Shown piece after piece: positions 52,240 through 64,000 of a stretch of DNA of 64,000 bases. The stretch's first letter is position 1. Every line of letters starts with the position of its first letter. The translations under genes were made by a program, and so were the position numbers. The stretch lies in the NCBI GenBank assembly GCA_964019165.1, contig OZ025276.1, positions 10,464,005 through 10,528,004 of the forward strand, in the 5' to 3' direction. Origin of the DNA: Mastigias papua (lineage: Eukaryota; Cnidaria; Scyphozoa; Rhizostomeae; Mastigiidae). The notes under the pieces were generated by a model that saw only the letters and a program-made list of their open reading frames with translations, did no database searches and was not told where the DNA came from.

Positions 52240-55200
52240 CTAAAAGATTGATAGGAGTTTCAATAACCTTCGTTATAGAAATTCATACAAGTCTAAAGGC
52301 AGTAAAAAGTAAGGGATCGCCAAAGAAGAGAATAGCTTGATAACACTACTACAATAAGACAAGAATAACCTAAAGCATAACCAAGAAACGAAGGGAAAAT
52401 TATTCATAGAGTATACTTTACAAATTTTAAAAGACTGGCAAAAGAGAAAACGTAATATACTGAAAATGAAAGAGAAACCGTGTGTGAATGATTGAAAAAT
52501 TACACGGTTTAATTGCATAATAGAATAAATTTGCACGATGGGATGCAAACTGCATGATGGGATACAACTGGATGATGGGATACAACTGGACGATGGAATA
52601 CAATTTCATTTCCATCTTTCTGATTATTAGGTTTTTATCACATATAGTTATTATTTTTATCAAATTATTGTATACAGGGTTATATCATGTAACTTTAGGT
52701 TTATTAACTACTTTATTTTTCTTTTACTTTTACAGTTGGAAAACAGTTAATATAACTGAACTGTATCCCAGAGTAAATAAGTTTAAAATGAAAAGATAAA
52801 AATGAAATGGCATAGAACTGCATAACGGGATACAATAACTGCACAGAGAGAAGCAAAATTTTATCAACATACTTTCTTATCAATTTGGAATCTATTTCCA
52901 TCAATTTGCAAAATATACTCTTGATCAGCGTGGACTTGCATCCAAGTTCTAGTGGAACTCGGCCCATCATCTTCTATATCTACACGCTTCGTCATTCTCT
53001 TCCCGCCATTTTCCCCTGCCCACAGCCCGCTAATTGACAGGCGAAGGTCTAATTGCGGTAGGTGAGCAACCACTTTAAAAATCTGAGACAAAAGAAAGTA
53101 TCATACTTTATTGCAATCAATCGGCAGAAAAAAATCTCCACATGTAAACGTGTAGATTAAAAATGAGCAAAACTGGGGTTATAAAATTTTCCCAAAAGAA
53201 ATATCTACAAAAAATAGTACATGTCAACCCCTCTTCATAAGTATTACTCTGTTGGAATAGAAATTCCTAAAATATGGGTCTTGGCGATACTGGGATTTCA
53301 AATATCATTAACTGATTACTCGTGGAATACTTTTCAGCGGCTGTGCAGCAGCCATGTGATAATGCTAAACCCGTTTAAACTCTTTGGATGATTGCAACAG
53401 GATGTCGGCAGTCGGCCCTTCGACGGCGCTCCGTCAGCGTTAAGTGTTTTAACTAAAAACCATACCACCACGGCAACGCTAAACGTAGCCTAAGTAAATG
53501 AATAAATCAACAGGAGATCCACTGCTTTTGAAATTGAAATTTTCTACATTAAAAAATGCAAACAAGAAAGTTAAAGTATCAATTGAAGAAGATATAGCGG
53601 CGACAGTGACTTCCACTTTTTAATCAAAAATGTAAACTAAAGATTCTGTACCCTTTCAATCTCTCCTTCGTTCAAAACACGTTCTAACATTGTCTGTAAC
53701 GGTCTCTTTCCATTTTGACAAACTTCCATCAGCTCTGGTAAACCGTCAATTATCCTTGAATTGCCCCTACAAATAATCAATTAACGAGAGATACAAACAT
53801 AGCATATGAGCAAGAAACTGGAGCACACAATACCAGCCCACTTACTTTACTACATTCCATACATACACAAAATATGCTATTCTCACATGATGGTGCAGAG
53901 ACACGGTACTAGATCATAACCCAAGGATAGAAATCCTAAATGGGACAAGACTACTTTTCAGCCGTGTAAGCAAAGAATTTTGCAGAAAATCGAAGAAAAT
54001 CTAAGTATTTAGGCCCTTATAAACACAGAGCTATGCCTCCCTCTTTATACCTATAAGAGTTCATTCACGTCTCTTAATAGAGATGACAGTAACGAGAAAA
54101 GGCAGTTACCTCTGATTCATGACCTTAAAATGAGGCAGGAGATCTTCATCGATGCAAGGCAGTTGCAACAACGGGCAATCTGAGTGCCATCTGCCTTGAT
54201 TAACCATTTGGATTAGCATAATGATATTCAATACGTTCATGAGCCAGCCTTCATCCGCTGAAACATCGATCATTGCCTAAAAAAGCGGCCAAAGAACACA
54301 ATTACATAAAAAAATAACACAAAATAACAGTCCCATCTACATTACCTATGTTGTGGAGAGGGGAGTGCCTGTTAGAGAGGGTACCTATCCAGGACAATCA
54401 GCATAGTGAGGTAGGATGGCCAGTTCCTATCATTGCCGCCTTTATCTCCTAAATGATGGTTCCGGGCCCTGATTTGGAGCTGGTTGGAGTGAGCATATAA
54501 CTGCAGTGTGCTTCGAACCATTGATCTTCCGCATAGCAGGTCAGCACTCTAACCAATTGGTAACTCACCCATCACGAATTAGCCATTCGCCCATCACGAA
54601 TTAGTCAAATTCACTAACGTTTGACCTGAAACTTGACCGATAAAAAGAAACAGTTTCATTCTTCAAATAAAAACACACATCCCTATAAGTTTAACTGCAA
54701 TAGGCACTAAACAACTTTTGACCGTTTAACTAAACATAAGACAGGAAACTACTAGATAGTAAGTCGAGAAGAAAAGTATGACCTTCCATACGGAAAAAAT
54801 GATTAACTATGAAAGGTCTACAATGTGCAGGATCATCAATGGTCAAATGTAGTAATAAAAATTGGTCTATCTGCACTATTGGATAACAATCGCGTTTGCT
54901 ACTTCCATTCAGATTATGTCTCAGTTCATTTGCTGGTGCGACCTTGCGCGGTGAAAATTACTGAAATGATAACAAACCAACTGTAGAGAATCCATGATTA
55001 AATCCAAGTCAATCCAAAAAAGAATGTACTCAGAGACTACCCGGTTGAAACGACAATCAATCAGGCATATGAGACATAAAAGACCAGAGTGTACGATAGA
55101 GAAGCGTTGTACCTACCTGCAAAATACGGATCGCCTGATCTAGAACGGATTTAGTATCAGTAAGGTAATCCGCAATTGGTAAGGGCACACGGCTGAAATG

Positions 55201-58200
55201 GGCTTGCAATAGCAAATGCGTTTTTGTATGAGAACTGCCTAATGAGTATTCATCAACAGCCAATGGTACTTGGGTAGCAAGGTCTCTATCGAGGACACAA
55301 AATCATTAGATGATAACTTTGTTGAAATCACAAATAAATAAACTCATTACATCACGTGCAGAAGTTCTTGTATACTAGTTAAAAAGACATACAGCAACAT
55401 CACATGGAATTACAGAGTAATCATGAAAAAAAGAGAACGATATACTCAATACAGTGAATGTGAACACGAAAGAGGCTTCAAACGATGCAGACATCCATCC
55501 ATAGTAATCTAAGTAAACTATTAGCAAAAACAGTATTTGTAATAATTTGAGACTTGAATGTAGTCTAATGTTGTCATAAGATCTTTAACAAAGAGGGACA
55601 GGAAAACTCTTCCTAAGCAACTGAGGAATAACAGTACGGGATAGAATACACAAAAATAACAATGGACCAGAGGAATAAAGGCTGGCTTGTTTTTGTTGGT
55701 ATGCGTTTGCAATGTATAGAGTAGTCTATTGGATACCAAAGAACTAATTTGCATGGATGATAAAAATCTCTGACTTTTCCCTGACTTTCTTCAAATTACA
55801 ATAAAATATTCTGACTTTTCCTGACTGCCCTTAAGAATAGAGTTTTTCCCCTGATTTTTCCTGACCGTATGAGCCCTGAATTCAGGGCATTAGTCCATAT
55901 GATGATGAATAATGTGTAAAATCCCTATCGCAATCGCTTCGAAAAGAATTTTGCAATGAGTAATAAAATGCCACTCTCTGCTTGATCCGTTCGGATCATA
56001 AGATTAAATGAATACAGTATATTACATTAATAAAGTAAATCAATTCAGGATTTTTAATATGCTTATCAAATTGATAAAATATTGGAATATCGACTGGAAT
56101 TGAACAAGAGAGAGTTACCGGTTCATTTGATCTTCGTTGTGTCTTACTGGCAACTGTGCGTATTCTGTAGCATCCTATATAGATGAAAATTAAAATGACT
56201 CAAAGATAGCCCATAAAAACTATGAAACAGTCGCAGTTAGAAATAATCAGTTAGTCCACTTACTGATAAGATCTTCAACAACTCCTCAATTGAATTCGTT
56301 CGGCTAAGTCTTGATTTGAACATCCGTAATGTCTCATGAGATAGGTAGTAATATGAAGAAATCCTCCCAAGTGTCGTTGGCTCAATTGACCTTTCGTCCT
56401 ACAAAGGAGAACATGTCCAGATGATAATAAATAAAGTTCAAAAAGGATAATATTTAAATCATCATTTTGAGCAAAACGTACAGTGTCAAGTTATTGGAGA
56501 GGGAGATGCTTACTTGGGAAACACTTACCTTTTGACTTTCAAAAGAATCGTTTTCCAAATGACTGATACAATAAGAGTGCGGCGCTCAAGTTCTTGTTTA
56601 CAATTTCTTTACATTTGCCCAAATTTAATTTTAATATATTCACATATTAGTTTTTTCATCAAATTTTTCTCAGGATTTTAACAAGGCAGTATGCAGATCA
56701 GTTTTGGAATTGTATACGTGACCTTCTACAAAGAAATGAAAATGGAATGCAATCAGGGGGCTGAGGGCTGCAACAATAACAGCATCGCAAGGATCTGCTG
56801 GCTCTGATTTCTTGCAGTACAGTAAAAACACGCACATAAGGATCTACAGTAGTGAAATGAGTCTGTTCACGTTCTTATGTAATGGGGTAGTTCCAGTACT
56901 CAGATTGCAGGCTCTTTATACTGATCTCATCCCTTCAGACCCTGCACATCACAGTTGTGTATGTAATGATTTGGAGAATAAAGAACGAAGTTGTATATAA
57001 GAACTTTGTTAGAATATCAGGCTGATAAGATTCCAAGTAATCGAAGCCAGAATAGAAAATTTCAGGCTAAATACAAAAGTTGATCGAAGATAAGCTACAT
57101 TTAAGAAGTCTGGAATGCCATTTGGATTATATCAGCTCAGGAATAAGCAATACAATTCTCTATTTACTTCCTAAATCTTTCTCTAATACTTGACGTTCTT
57201 AAGTTAAGCAGAAGTTATAATTTAGACAGCAAATATACTCAAAACCAAGTTCAGTTTTCGCAGTGAATGACATCAGCGCATTATCCCATTCTGCTCCGAG
57301 GCAAACTCTAGGAAGCGCGATATTTCATGTAAAAAAATGCAGCTAACAAGACTGGAAATAGTAAAACAAACGAGTATGAATTCCATACAATTAAAATAAC
57401 AGTTAGTAGGATCTTACCTCGCCGACTTCAATACAAAAAGATCTAGCCAATTCACAAGTTGTAGTTTGTACCAAATTTGACAAATATTCATTGATGGAAT
57501 CCTGGGAGGTATCCTCTAGTCGGTAGTAAGTTGGATTCATTAATAATCTTCTGAAGAAATAAGTCCATGTCAAATAATCCATTGCATCCTGTTTGGATGA
57601 TATCGTCCCCGCAACAATCTCGGCATTTAAATGGTCTGCTAGTACATCTACCAAGCTATAAACAAAAACAATGGGTTTTTGAAATTTGCACGGAACGTCT
57701 ATTACAGAGGGGCGCTTGAAAGAGATGGGGCGTACTTCAGTTTGTCGTAAGAATTCGTACTGACATTTTACCGAGCAACGATCGGACAGTTATAAAGTAT
57801 TTTATTATCTTATGTAACATGAAATCGGTTCAATATATGTCAAAGTAGTAATAATTTGTAAAACATGAACAAAGACGCATCAATTATGGGAATAACAGGA
57901 ACCCTCTACTGTGGGATAAACAAAAGTGAGTATCTTCTGCTTCTGAGGACCTTATTAAGAGCAAGCAGGAACATCAATCTCGATTTGAATAACAAAAGCG
58001 AGGCTTTAGTTATGAATATTACATGCTATGGCTGTTTTATGTAACAAATCAGTGTCATTGAAATCATCAATCTACACTACCTCGATTCAACAGGAAATGG
58101 TTCGTATAGGAACTTCTTGTAGAAATGTTTCTTTTCTTCTTGGACAAATATGGTCGCGACCCCCTGATCATCAAACTGTGGCCTACCTGCTCTGCCAATC

Positions 58201-61200
58201 ATTTGTAGTACATCAGTAATAGGAAAGTCAACATAGCGACGGGTTTTGCCGTCAAAATATTCGGTTCCCTTTATGATTACAAGATGGGCAGGAAAATTGA
58301 CTCCCCATGCTAACGTGCTAGTTGCCACCAGAACCTATGAGAGATTGCTCATACTATTACTGACAATGGGTATAAATATGTGGATATAGAGTAAGGTAAG
58401 CTTTTTATAGGAAATTAAATTCAAGATAATGATAGAAGAATGCTGAAAATGCCTTCCCATAGAGGGGTGAGACTACGGAATAGTTTGGAGACAACATTAA
58501 AATCCACCAAAACTTGCAAGCAACTTGAAACTTTTCTCGAAAACTTCAGAACATAGGGGAAGCAACTGTATTCATGGCGATCGTTCCAGTATTTTATCTA
58601 CAGTTACTTTTTTTAATCTACGTTGCACGTTTGCACTGTAAATCTTAGGGTTATTTATAACTATACTAAGCTTACATAATTGAAAATGAAATGAAATGAG
58701 GAAGAAATGTTAAAGAGGAACTATTTGGATAGATTGATTAACCAAATAGCAAAATGACTGACTAACTCACTGATGACTGACTGACTGACAAACCGATCGA
58801 CCGACAGACCGACCGATCGACCTACTGGCCTATTGACGGAGGTATCGAACTAATCACTGACGAACAAAATTCATGATTTACTTGAATTTTCTGATTCACA
58901 AACAATTCTTCGGCAATCTCTCTGTCTTTTTCATGAAGCCCGGCGTGATGCAATCCAATACCAAAAGACAATGTCAATTTCAGGTTTTGATCTCGAACAC
59001 AGCTCACTAAATGCATCATCTACATACAAGAAAGAAAAATCGAATGCAAAACAAAGCGCCATGAAATCCTACACAAAAAATTACAGCTGTATCTTACAAC
59101 TTTTCATAAGTTAAGAAACATGAACTGGAAAATGCTTTCCCGTTAAAAGTTGAACTGGGAAGTGCTTCCCGTTAAAAGTTCCGGCTTCTTGAGGAAAAGC
59201 AGATGGATCGACCAAGATCGAAATTCCTCAACAATGCAATACCACGTACATACATGGAATGCAAGACGGTACAAAAAGGCAAAATATACAGAAAAGTACC
59301 TCTTCCTCTGGCATATGAAGCCACTGCTTTGGATTATCGTCTCCAGCCAAATAAGCAATCAGGTCCAAAGCTGTTAATCTTGTTTGTCTTCGTGATGACA
59401 CAAATATCAGAACAGGTTTCTCTGGTGAATGTGTTTGAATCGCTTTAAAGGCCGGTTTATTCATAGTAGCCATGCGTGGACAATAGTGCTTGCCCGGAAA
59501 GCCAGCGATATGCACCTGGAGAGGGACAGGTCTCACTGATGGACGGAAGTTGAAAAGGCCAGCCTGTATAAAATGAGGTGAATCATGTAAGAAATGAAAC
59601 TAAAATAGTCTCAAATATCATGAAAAGACTGCTGAAAAGACAAGACATTAAGAACTCACGTATTCAATACCAAGCCAGTCGGCTAAATCTCTAGCGTTAG
59701 CCAGTGCAGTTGACAGGCCCACAACTCTCATTCTCTTCGATGTGTGTGACGCAATGAAATTAGTTCTCGACACGATCACTTCCAAAACAGGTCCGCGTTC
59801 ATCACCAAGTAAATGGATCTCATCAATAACCAGCAAGGACACGTCCTTGACGTAGCTACGGGTCTGCCAACTGCGACTTACACCATCCCACTTCTCTGGA
59901 GTTGTCACGATTACGTCCGCACTGGCAATTGCTCGTGTGTCGGGGGTGACGTCACCAGTTAATTCCACCACCCTGAGATTAAATTGAGTGAAACTTAGCC
60001 AATGGAATGTATATCGAATACAGAGAAGCTAGCTATGTGATTGAAAAGACGAGGAACTAATAACATACAGTCTGTGATCAGTAGAGCAAGTGTCCTAAAA
60101 ACAAATTCACAAATTCTAATAAATAGACTAAAATACAAAAATGGATTGAAAATAAAATCTTATAAAAAGTAAGTTGATAAGTACCTTCATCTACATTCAA
60201 CATAAATACCTAAGTATATCCATGTCAATGGATCATGAGGTGACACCTATCTACATTGAAACGAGAGCATTTAGGTCACGTGGCTTTGGGATCATTCATT
60301 TAGTACGTACGCACGAAGGGGGGGAGGGGGGGTCAAGCAAATGCGTACGAATGCGTACAAGGGGGAAGGGGGGGGTTGACACATGAAGTACGTACGCAAA
60401 GCAAAAAATTATTAGCTTTTTGCATACATCTGCAACAATTAATTAATGAAGTACGTATTCAGGTGAAATTACTTCTAGTACAGGGGTGTCAAGCTTACGG
60501 CCCTCAGGCCGAATCCGACAATGTGGCCCCTAGGAATTTTGAATAAACTGAAACCTAGCGATACATTTCCCATTGTAATAGCGGCATTTACTAGTGGCAT
60601 TTACAAGGCTGAACACCCAGTTTTTCGCCGTTGCCTAGCGTGCCAGATAGGAAACATGCGATGAGATATGTATATTTGAAAGCCCCATATTACCTAGCCC
60701 TCTCGGGTTCCGTCAAACTACCAGGCCATTGTGGCGCCATATTATACCCTATGTGGCTATTTGTTTGAACAGCACTACAGATTTTTCATCAAATACATTT
60801 GAAGTAATCATTTTAATGTCTCGTGAAAGCTTAAAAAGTCTTTCTCCGTGGTTTTAGATGCCTAGAAACATTCTGTTAGAGATGGGAAGGGGGGGGGGGG
60901 TCAAACAACTAAGAGTACGTACGCAAAAAGGGGGGTGAGTATCAAGCGTACGTGTGCGTATGAGGGGGGAGGGGAGGGTCAAATTTTAGCCAATTTAGAG
61001 CGTACGTACTAATTGAATGACCCCTTTAAAGATTCGATCAACATTATGACAATGCAGACTAGGTGAAAACCCTTCAATATCATCCTCTTAACTTCGCCGT
61101 GGTGGGAGTTGCTACCCCACGAAACCCCCTAATTTCACATCTCCCGCTTGACCAATTGTAGTTCTTTGTGGCTACAGCTCGACTCGAAGAAGGGGAATGA

Positions 61201-64000
61201 GGAAAGGGGTAACAACAGAATGAAGAGTCATGAAGGGGGAAATAGAAGGGAGAAAAAAATGGACGAGAAAAGGCTGGAAAATTACGCAGAAATTATTTAA
61301 CAAATGATAAGAGACTCTCTATGCCGAATAGGACAAACATACTTTCTGCCCAATTCCTTTTCAAAACGCTTCTTCCAATCATCCATACGTTCTTTCACAA
61401 GGGCCTTTAACGGAGCAATATAAACAGCCTACAGAGAGAAAACATTGATTATGATGTTATTCAAAATACTAGTAAGCAAAAGTGTATCAGGCAAGTTCAA
61501 GGTCATCTGGCCATTTTTAGTAATTTACAAAGGATATCCCTAGTAGCTATGAATTTTGAGACATTCATTTTTGCCTTACACACTTCTTCAGATATTTTGG
61601 GGAAAATACGTCGTTGCTTTTCTTGCAATGGAACGCAATTCTATGCATATACGAATGTATGTATCATTTGCGATCAAGATGAAATATGTCGTCTGTCAAC
61701 TGGAAAATTTAGGCATGTTGCATGGCAAACGTTACTGATGATGTTTAAACATTAAAACAGTAACCAAAAGAGGGACGCACCTTTGTACCAGGATACTCTC
61801 TGAACGCTCTAAATATGGCCAATTCAGCTGCGATTGTTTTCCCACTTCCGGTGGGTGCCCCGAGCAGGACATTATGGTCAGTATGGTATAACGTATGGAA
61901 TATTTGGGTCTGGACTGGGTTGAAATGAGTGAACTTATAGAGCATTTCCAACTGCGGATCTTTAAGCACTGTGATTGGCAGCGGATAGAGATCAAGTAAT
62001 TCCGTATGCGGAGGATGTTTCTCGGGAAGAATCAGATGCTTAAAACTAACAGCACACACCGCTTCAGCGCCTAGCCAGCGGTCGGATACCATGCGAATGA
62101 AATACTGCGTTGGCAGTGGCTCAAAAATTGGAATTGTAAACACCAAATATTGAGGCTCTTTTGACTTGACCTTAAAAACAATTAAACCATAAGGAACTGA
62201 CAGACATGGAAGACTTATAATTCATTGATTTCAATATTGACACTCAACTGAATACACAAAATTTCACTCACATTTGTAATTTCATTTCAAAGTACATTTT
62301 GAATATATTCATACAGAGTTACATACCAGGGTTTTCAGAGTTAGTAAACCTGCTCTGCAATTAACTATGTGGGAAAACGGTACTATATAGGTTATTCTAA
62401 CAAATATGGCCCCAAGGCTTAGGTCTACGGAACGATATATCCACTGAGGTCAATATATCAATAAGCTATTATAAATCACTACCTGATGTTTCATTAACAG
62501 AAAATACTCTGAATGATAAATATGATCATTGTCAGGGTCTTCCACCCAAATCCACCAAGGCTCATGAACAGATCCGTGCACCTTGTCGTTCCACACAAAA
62601 TCAGCAGTTATCATAAGTCGTACACGCAGCACAGTCCTCGTTATTGGTTGGATATTTGAGCCGAGGGAGACGGCAGGGAACTGCTTGACGCATGCTTTAA
62701 TTTTGCTACCCATTTTGACGTGATGCACTAGGTGCCCTGCAAGAAGGTAAGTCAGTTGATGACTGACAAATGGCACTGCAACTTTAGAAACAAAAATATA
62801 CGCTGTACGCTAAAGCAGCAACTCAGTATGTGTTTTCAGCGTGTTTTTTAGCCTAACTGATATTGCTTTAAAATGAGAATCAGTTAGACAGGAAAGACGA
62901 CTTGTATGATGTCAAAATATGTACAAAAGCATTCAAATATCTACAAACCATATTTGACTTAATCTCCTAGGTGCTCATTCGACTTTTATCAGTCTAATTC
63001 TACAAAAGCCTGAACCAGAGCCAATGGCAAGGGGTTATATTATTAAATAAGTATTAGTCTGTGCCTTAAGGCGTAACCTGCAACCAATATCAACTAAAAA
63101 TAAAGTACTTCTTATAGAAACTATTTCCATTATAATGATGATTGCCATTCTACTTCACACATGTTATTTTCAACCTAATTATACTCTGTACTAATCCAAG
63201 AAGCAAAATGTACAGAAGATTTCATTACTTAGCGAGGTCTACAATTGTACGTTAAACAATGAACAATCCAAGCATGCACTATTAGTACTATTATTATCAT
63301 TGTCATCTTCATCATCTGTAAAAGCCTCGAAATTATACTTAATACAAGAACATTACCAATTTCACTCGGCTCCATGTCCTTCATTCGATCCATTGTTAGC
63401 TTCTTCGCTTCCAACTTTTGCAAAATTTCGAAGGTCATCCCTTCAAATTGGCGCAGAGGATGCTCAAAATCCCAAATCTGTTTGTCAACAACTTTGCTCA
63501 GCTTTAGCATTTTGTACGTCATTGCAGGCCAACCATTCTTTAGGGATATCTCAAATAAAGCCCGGAATATTCGAGTGCAATTCTATAACGAAATAATACC
63601 AAATGCAAAACATTCGAACAGATAGCTAAAATAATTGTATCAAAGCTAAGATACAACTCTTCAGAAAATGCTACAGAAAATAATAGAAAGATAATAATTT
63701 TCGAGAAATATGAACACTGACAGATGAAAAGATTTAAGAGAAAACTTGAAACAAATTAACAAAGGAAACATATAAAATATGGAAAAGTTCGACAAGATAA
63801 TGCGAAATACCATGGTCAATCTGAAAAAAACGAGTGAGAATGCACAAGCGATAAGAAGACTTACTAACTCCTCACATTGAAATAAGGATATGCTTACCTG
63901 TGCAATGTATGACATGTCAGAAACAAGGGAGAAGCTGTCAACGGCAGATTTCGATATATACGACTGTAAAAGGATGTTAACTTTGCCGTATTCGTTTTCA
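51925..64000 (-). CDS. ASCC3: Activating signal cointegrator 1 complex subunit 3 (ASCC3) helicase, C-terminal half
   Basis: ASCC3 is a Ski2-like 3'-5' helicase with two helicase-Sec63 cassettes. It serves the ASCC complex in alkylation repair and in disassembly of collided ribosomes. Seventeen - strand exons give about 1140 residues, roughly half of the ~2200-residue family length; the gene continues past 64000. In order: end of the first Sec63 module (exons 63898, 63357 and 62483), second helicase cassette with Walker [10 protein letters not shown] (61781-62170), IDEIHLLG and GLSTALANA (59660-59972), VSSRRQTR (59300-59563), [11 protein letters not shown] and [11 protein letters not shown] (58081-58334), then the second Sec63 module to the TAA at 51925. 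[12 protein letters not shown] and ELTGDVTPD distinguish it from the related SNRNP200/Brr2. All helicase motifs are intact. Confidence 0.96.
52530..52600. repeat. Short tandem repeat (GATGGGATACAACTG units)
   Basis: Three imperfect copies of an approximately 20-bp unit containing ATGATGGGATACAACTGG, in the last ASCC3 intron. A related word ACGGGATACAATAACTG occurs near 52826. Confidence 0.7.
52873..53082 (-). CDS. ASCC3: ASCC3 exon
   Basis: Codes 70 residues: [17 protein letters not shown], a variable loop, and [11 protein letters not shown] of the C-terminal FN3/C2-like domain. Donor AAA/gtatgt. Confidence 0.92.
53652..53766 (-). CDS. ASCC3: ASCC3 exon
   Basis: Codes [20 protein letters not shown] and LNEGEIER of the second Sec63 module. 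Donor AGG/gtacag. Confidence 0.88.
54111..54276 (-). CDS. ASCC3: ASCC3 exon
   Basis: Codes [31 protein letters not shown] and [12 protein letters not shown]. Acceptor ttttag, donor AGAG/gtaact; the 3' boundary and its phase were hand-read and carry an uncertainty of about one base. Confidence 0.88.
54345..54580 (-). mobile_element. tRNA-derived SINE
   Basis: On the - strand the head has an A-box-like TGGTTAGAGTG (54545-54555) and a B box GGTTCGAAGC (54510-54519) with a tRNA-like spacing of about 26 bases, followed by a roughly 150-bp body (GGCCCGG, GAACTGGCCATCCTACCTCA, TAGGTACCCTCTCTAACAGG). No intact cloverleaf, so a SINE and not a tRNA gene. In an ASCC3 intron. Confidence 0.7.
55117..55285 (-). 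CDS. ASCC3: ASCC3 exon
   Basis: Codes [20 protein letters not shown] and [14 protein letters not shown]. Donor CAG/gtaggt. Confidence 0.93.
55755..55880. repeat. Degenerate CTGACTTTTCC repeats
   Basis: TCTGACTTTTCCCTGACTTT, TCTGACTTTTCCTGACTG and CCTGATTTTTCCTGACC recur within 130 bases, ending near the palindrome CCCTGAATTCAGGG. Likely one end of an interspersed repeat in an ASCC3 intron. Confidence 0.55.
56119..56174 (-). CDS. ASCC3: ASCC3 exon (56 bp)
   Basis: Codes [18 protein letters not shown] plus two bases of an Arg codon; matches the LPVRHNED motif of Ski2-like Sec63 modules. Confidence 0.92.
56264..56398 (-). CDS. ASCC3: ASCC3 exon
   Basis: Codes [20 protein letters not shown] and [10 protein letters not shown]. 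45 codons, phase 0. Confidence 0.94.
57418..57655 (-). CDS. ASCC3: ASCC3 exon
   Basis: Codes [38 protein letters not shown] and FCIEVGE: winged-helix and start of the second Sec63 module. Donor GAG/gtaaga. Confidence 0.95.
58081..58334 (-). CDS. ASCC3: ASCC3 exon (motifs V and VI)
   Basis: Codes [37 protein letters not shown] and [17 protein letters not shown], ending in a split Ser codon. Confidence 0.97.
58752..58830. repeat. Degenerate (GACT)n/(GACC)n microsatellite
   Basis: Runs of GACTGACT, GACCGATC and GACCGACC over about 75 bp in an ASCC3 intron. Confidence 0.85.
58882..59019 (-). CDS. ASCC3: ASCC3 exon
   Basis: Codes 46 residues including [20 protein letters not shown]. Donor CAA/gtaaat. 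Confidence 0.95.
59300..59563 (-). CDS. ASCC3: ASCC3 exon (second RecA domain)
   Basis: Codes [34 protein letters not shown] and [16 protein letters not shown]. Phase 0 at both ends. Confidence 0.96.
59660..59972 (-). CDS. ASCC3: ASCC3 exon with DEIH box
   Basis: Codes [48 protein letters not shown] and [18 protein letters not shown]. Donor TAC/gtgagt. Confidence 0.97.
60288..61024. mobile_element. 737-bp miniature element with GTACGTACGC-rich inverted ends
   Basis: Left end GGGATCATTCATTTAGTACG and reversed right end GGGGTCATTCAATTAGTACG agree at 18 of 20 bases and both continue TACGC. Subterminal G-rich runs and further GTACGTACGC words lie near 60388 and 60944. No coding capacity. It is interrupted or accompanied at 60481 by a hAT-like end. 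In an ASCC3 intron. Confidence 0.72.
60481..60560. mobile_element. hAT-like transposon end nested in the 60288-61024 element
   Basis: CAGGGGTGTCAAGCTTACGG followed by GGCCCTCAGGCCG and TGTGGCCCC resembles the ends of non-autonomous hAT elements. The other end was not located. Confidence 0.4.
61343..61428 (-). CDS. ASCC3: ASCC3 exon (motif Ia)
   Basis: Codes [17 protein letters not shown] (motif Ia) and ends AGAAA/gtatgt, splitting a Lys codon. Confidence 0.93.
61781..62170 (-). CDS. ASCC3: ASCC3 exon with Walker A of the second cassette
   Basis: Codes 130 residues: [24 protein letters not shown], the Q-motif region [16 protein letters not shown] and Walker [18 protein letters not shown]. 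Phase 0 at both ends. Confidence 0.96.
62483..62736 (-). CDS. ASCC3: ASCC3 exon
   Basis: Codes [36 protein letters not shown] and [10 protein letters not shown], ending the first Sec63 module. Donor CAG/gtagtg. Confidence 0.94.
63357..63582 (-). CDS. ASCC3: ASCC3 exon
   Basis: Codes [26 protein letters not shown] and KDMEPSEIG of the first Sec63 module. Donor ATTG/gtaatg. Confidence 0.92.
63898..64000 (-). CDS. ASCC3: ASCC3 exon (first in window, cut by edge)
   Basis: Codes [20 protein letters not shown] and [11 protein letters not shown] of the first Sec63 module. Donor CAG/gtaagc, phase 0. Confidence 0.92.

Noticed and set aside
54500..54575. A functional tRNA gene
   Set aside because: A and B boxes are present but no complete cloverleaf or acceptor stem can be drawn; the attached body fits a SINE.
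59150..59448. Two + strand frames over 75 codons
   Set aside because: Antisense to an ASCC3 exon whose - strand product is clearly conserved.
59300..59972. SNRNP200/Brr2 instead of ASCC3
   Set aside because: [27 protein letters not shown] and ELTGDVTPD match ASCC3; Brr2 has a different spacing and wording at these motifs.

Overview
This window comes from an AT-rich animal genome. Three of its four recognisable genes are split into many short exons with GT-AG introns and encode metazoan-type proteins. Non-coding DNA and small transposons dominate. The lineage cannot be fixed from sequence alone. An invertebrate with abundant miniature transposons and Penelope-like retroelements fits, and a cnidarian or other early-branching marine animal is plausible but unproven.

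Layout. Positions 1-1112 hold the 3' part of an apparently intronless Shaker-type voltage-gated K+ channel on the + strand. From about 1620 to 26030 lies a giant 107-bp tandem satellite. Its left flank (1620-3050) is badly decayed, the main array (3050-20500) is heterogeneous, a run of 200 N follows (20501-20700), then a 170-bp non-satellite island, then a second, almost identical-monomer block (20871-26030). Each monomer carries two adjacent perfect 14-bp palindromes. None of the short reading frames in the array looks like a gene.

From 26.5 kb to the end all genes are on the - strand, in tandem. A complete five-exon Nudix hydrolase of the diphosphoinositol polyphosphate phosphohydrolase type (NUDT3-like, 163 residues) spans 26578-30031. 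A nine-exon concentrative nucleoside transporter (SLC28 family, 612 residues) spans 31557-45850, with a possible extra upstream exon at 49140-49280. The C-terminal half of the helicase ASCC3 (17 exons, continuing past the right edge) occupies 51925-64000. These genes show no shared pathway.

Introns and spacers hold mobile DNA. The most striking is a 1.29-kb Penelope-like element at 42270-43558 inside SLC28 intron 1: a fragment of the reverse transcriptase end plus a GIY-YIG endonuclease, enclosed by 229-bp inverted terminal repeats, each with a recognisable type I hammerhead ribozyme. Others are a 1.18-kb element with long inverted repeats (38962-40140), two pairs of TA-flanked miniature elements, an element with iterated 16-mer termini (49761-50570), an element with GTACGTACGC-rich termini nested with a hAT-like end (60288-61024), a tRNA-derived SINE (about 54345-54580) and several microsatellites. 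All exon coordinates were read by hand from splice sites and reading-frame continuity and may be off by a base or two.
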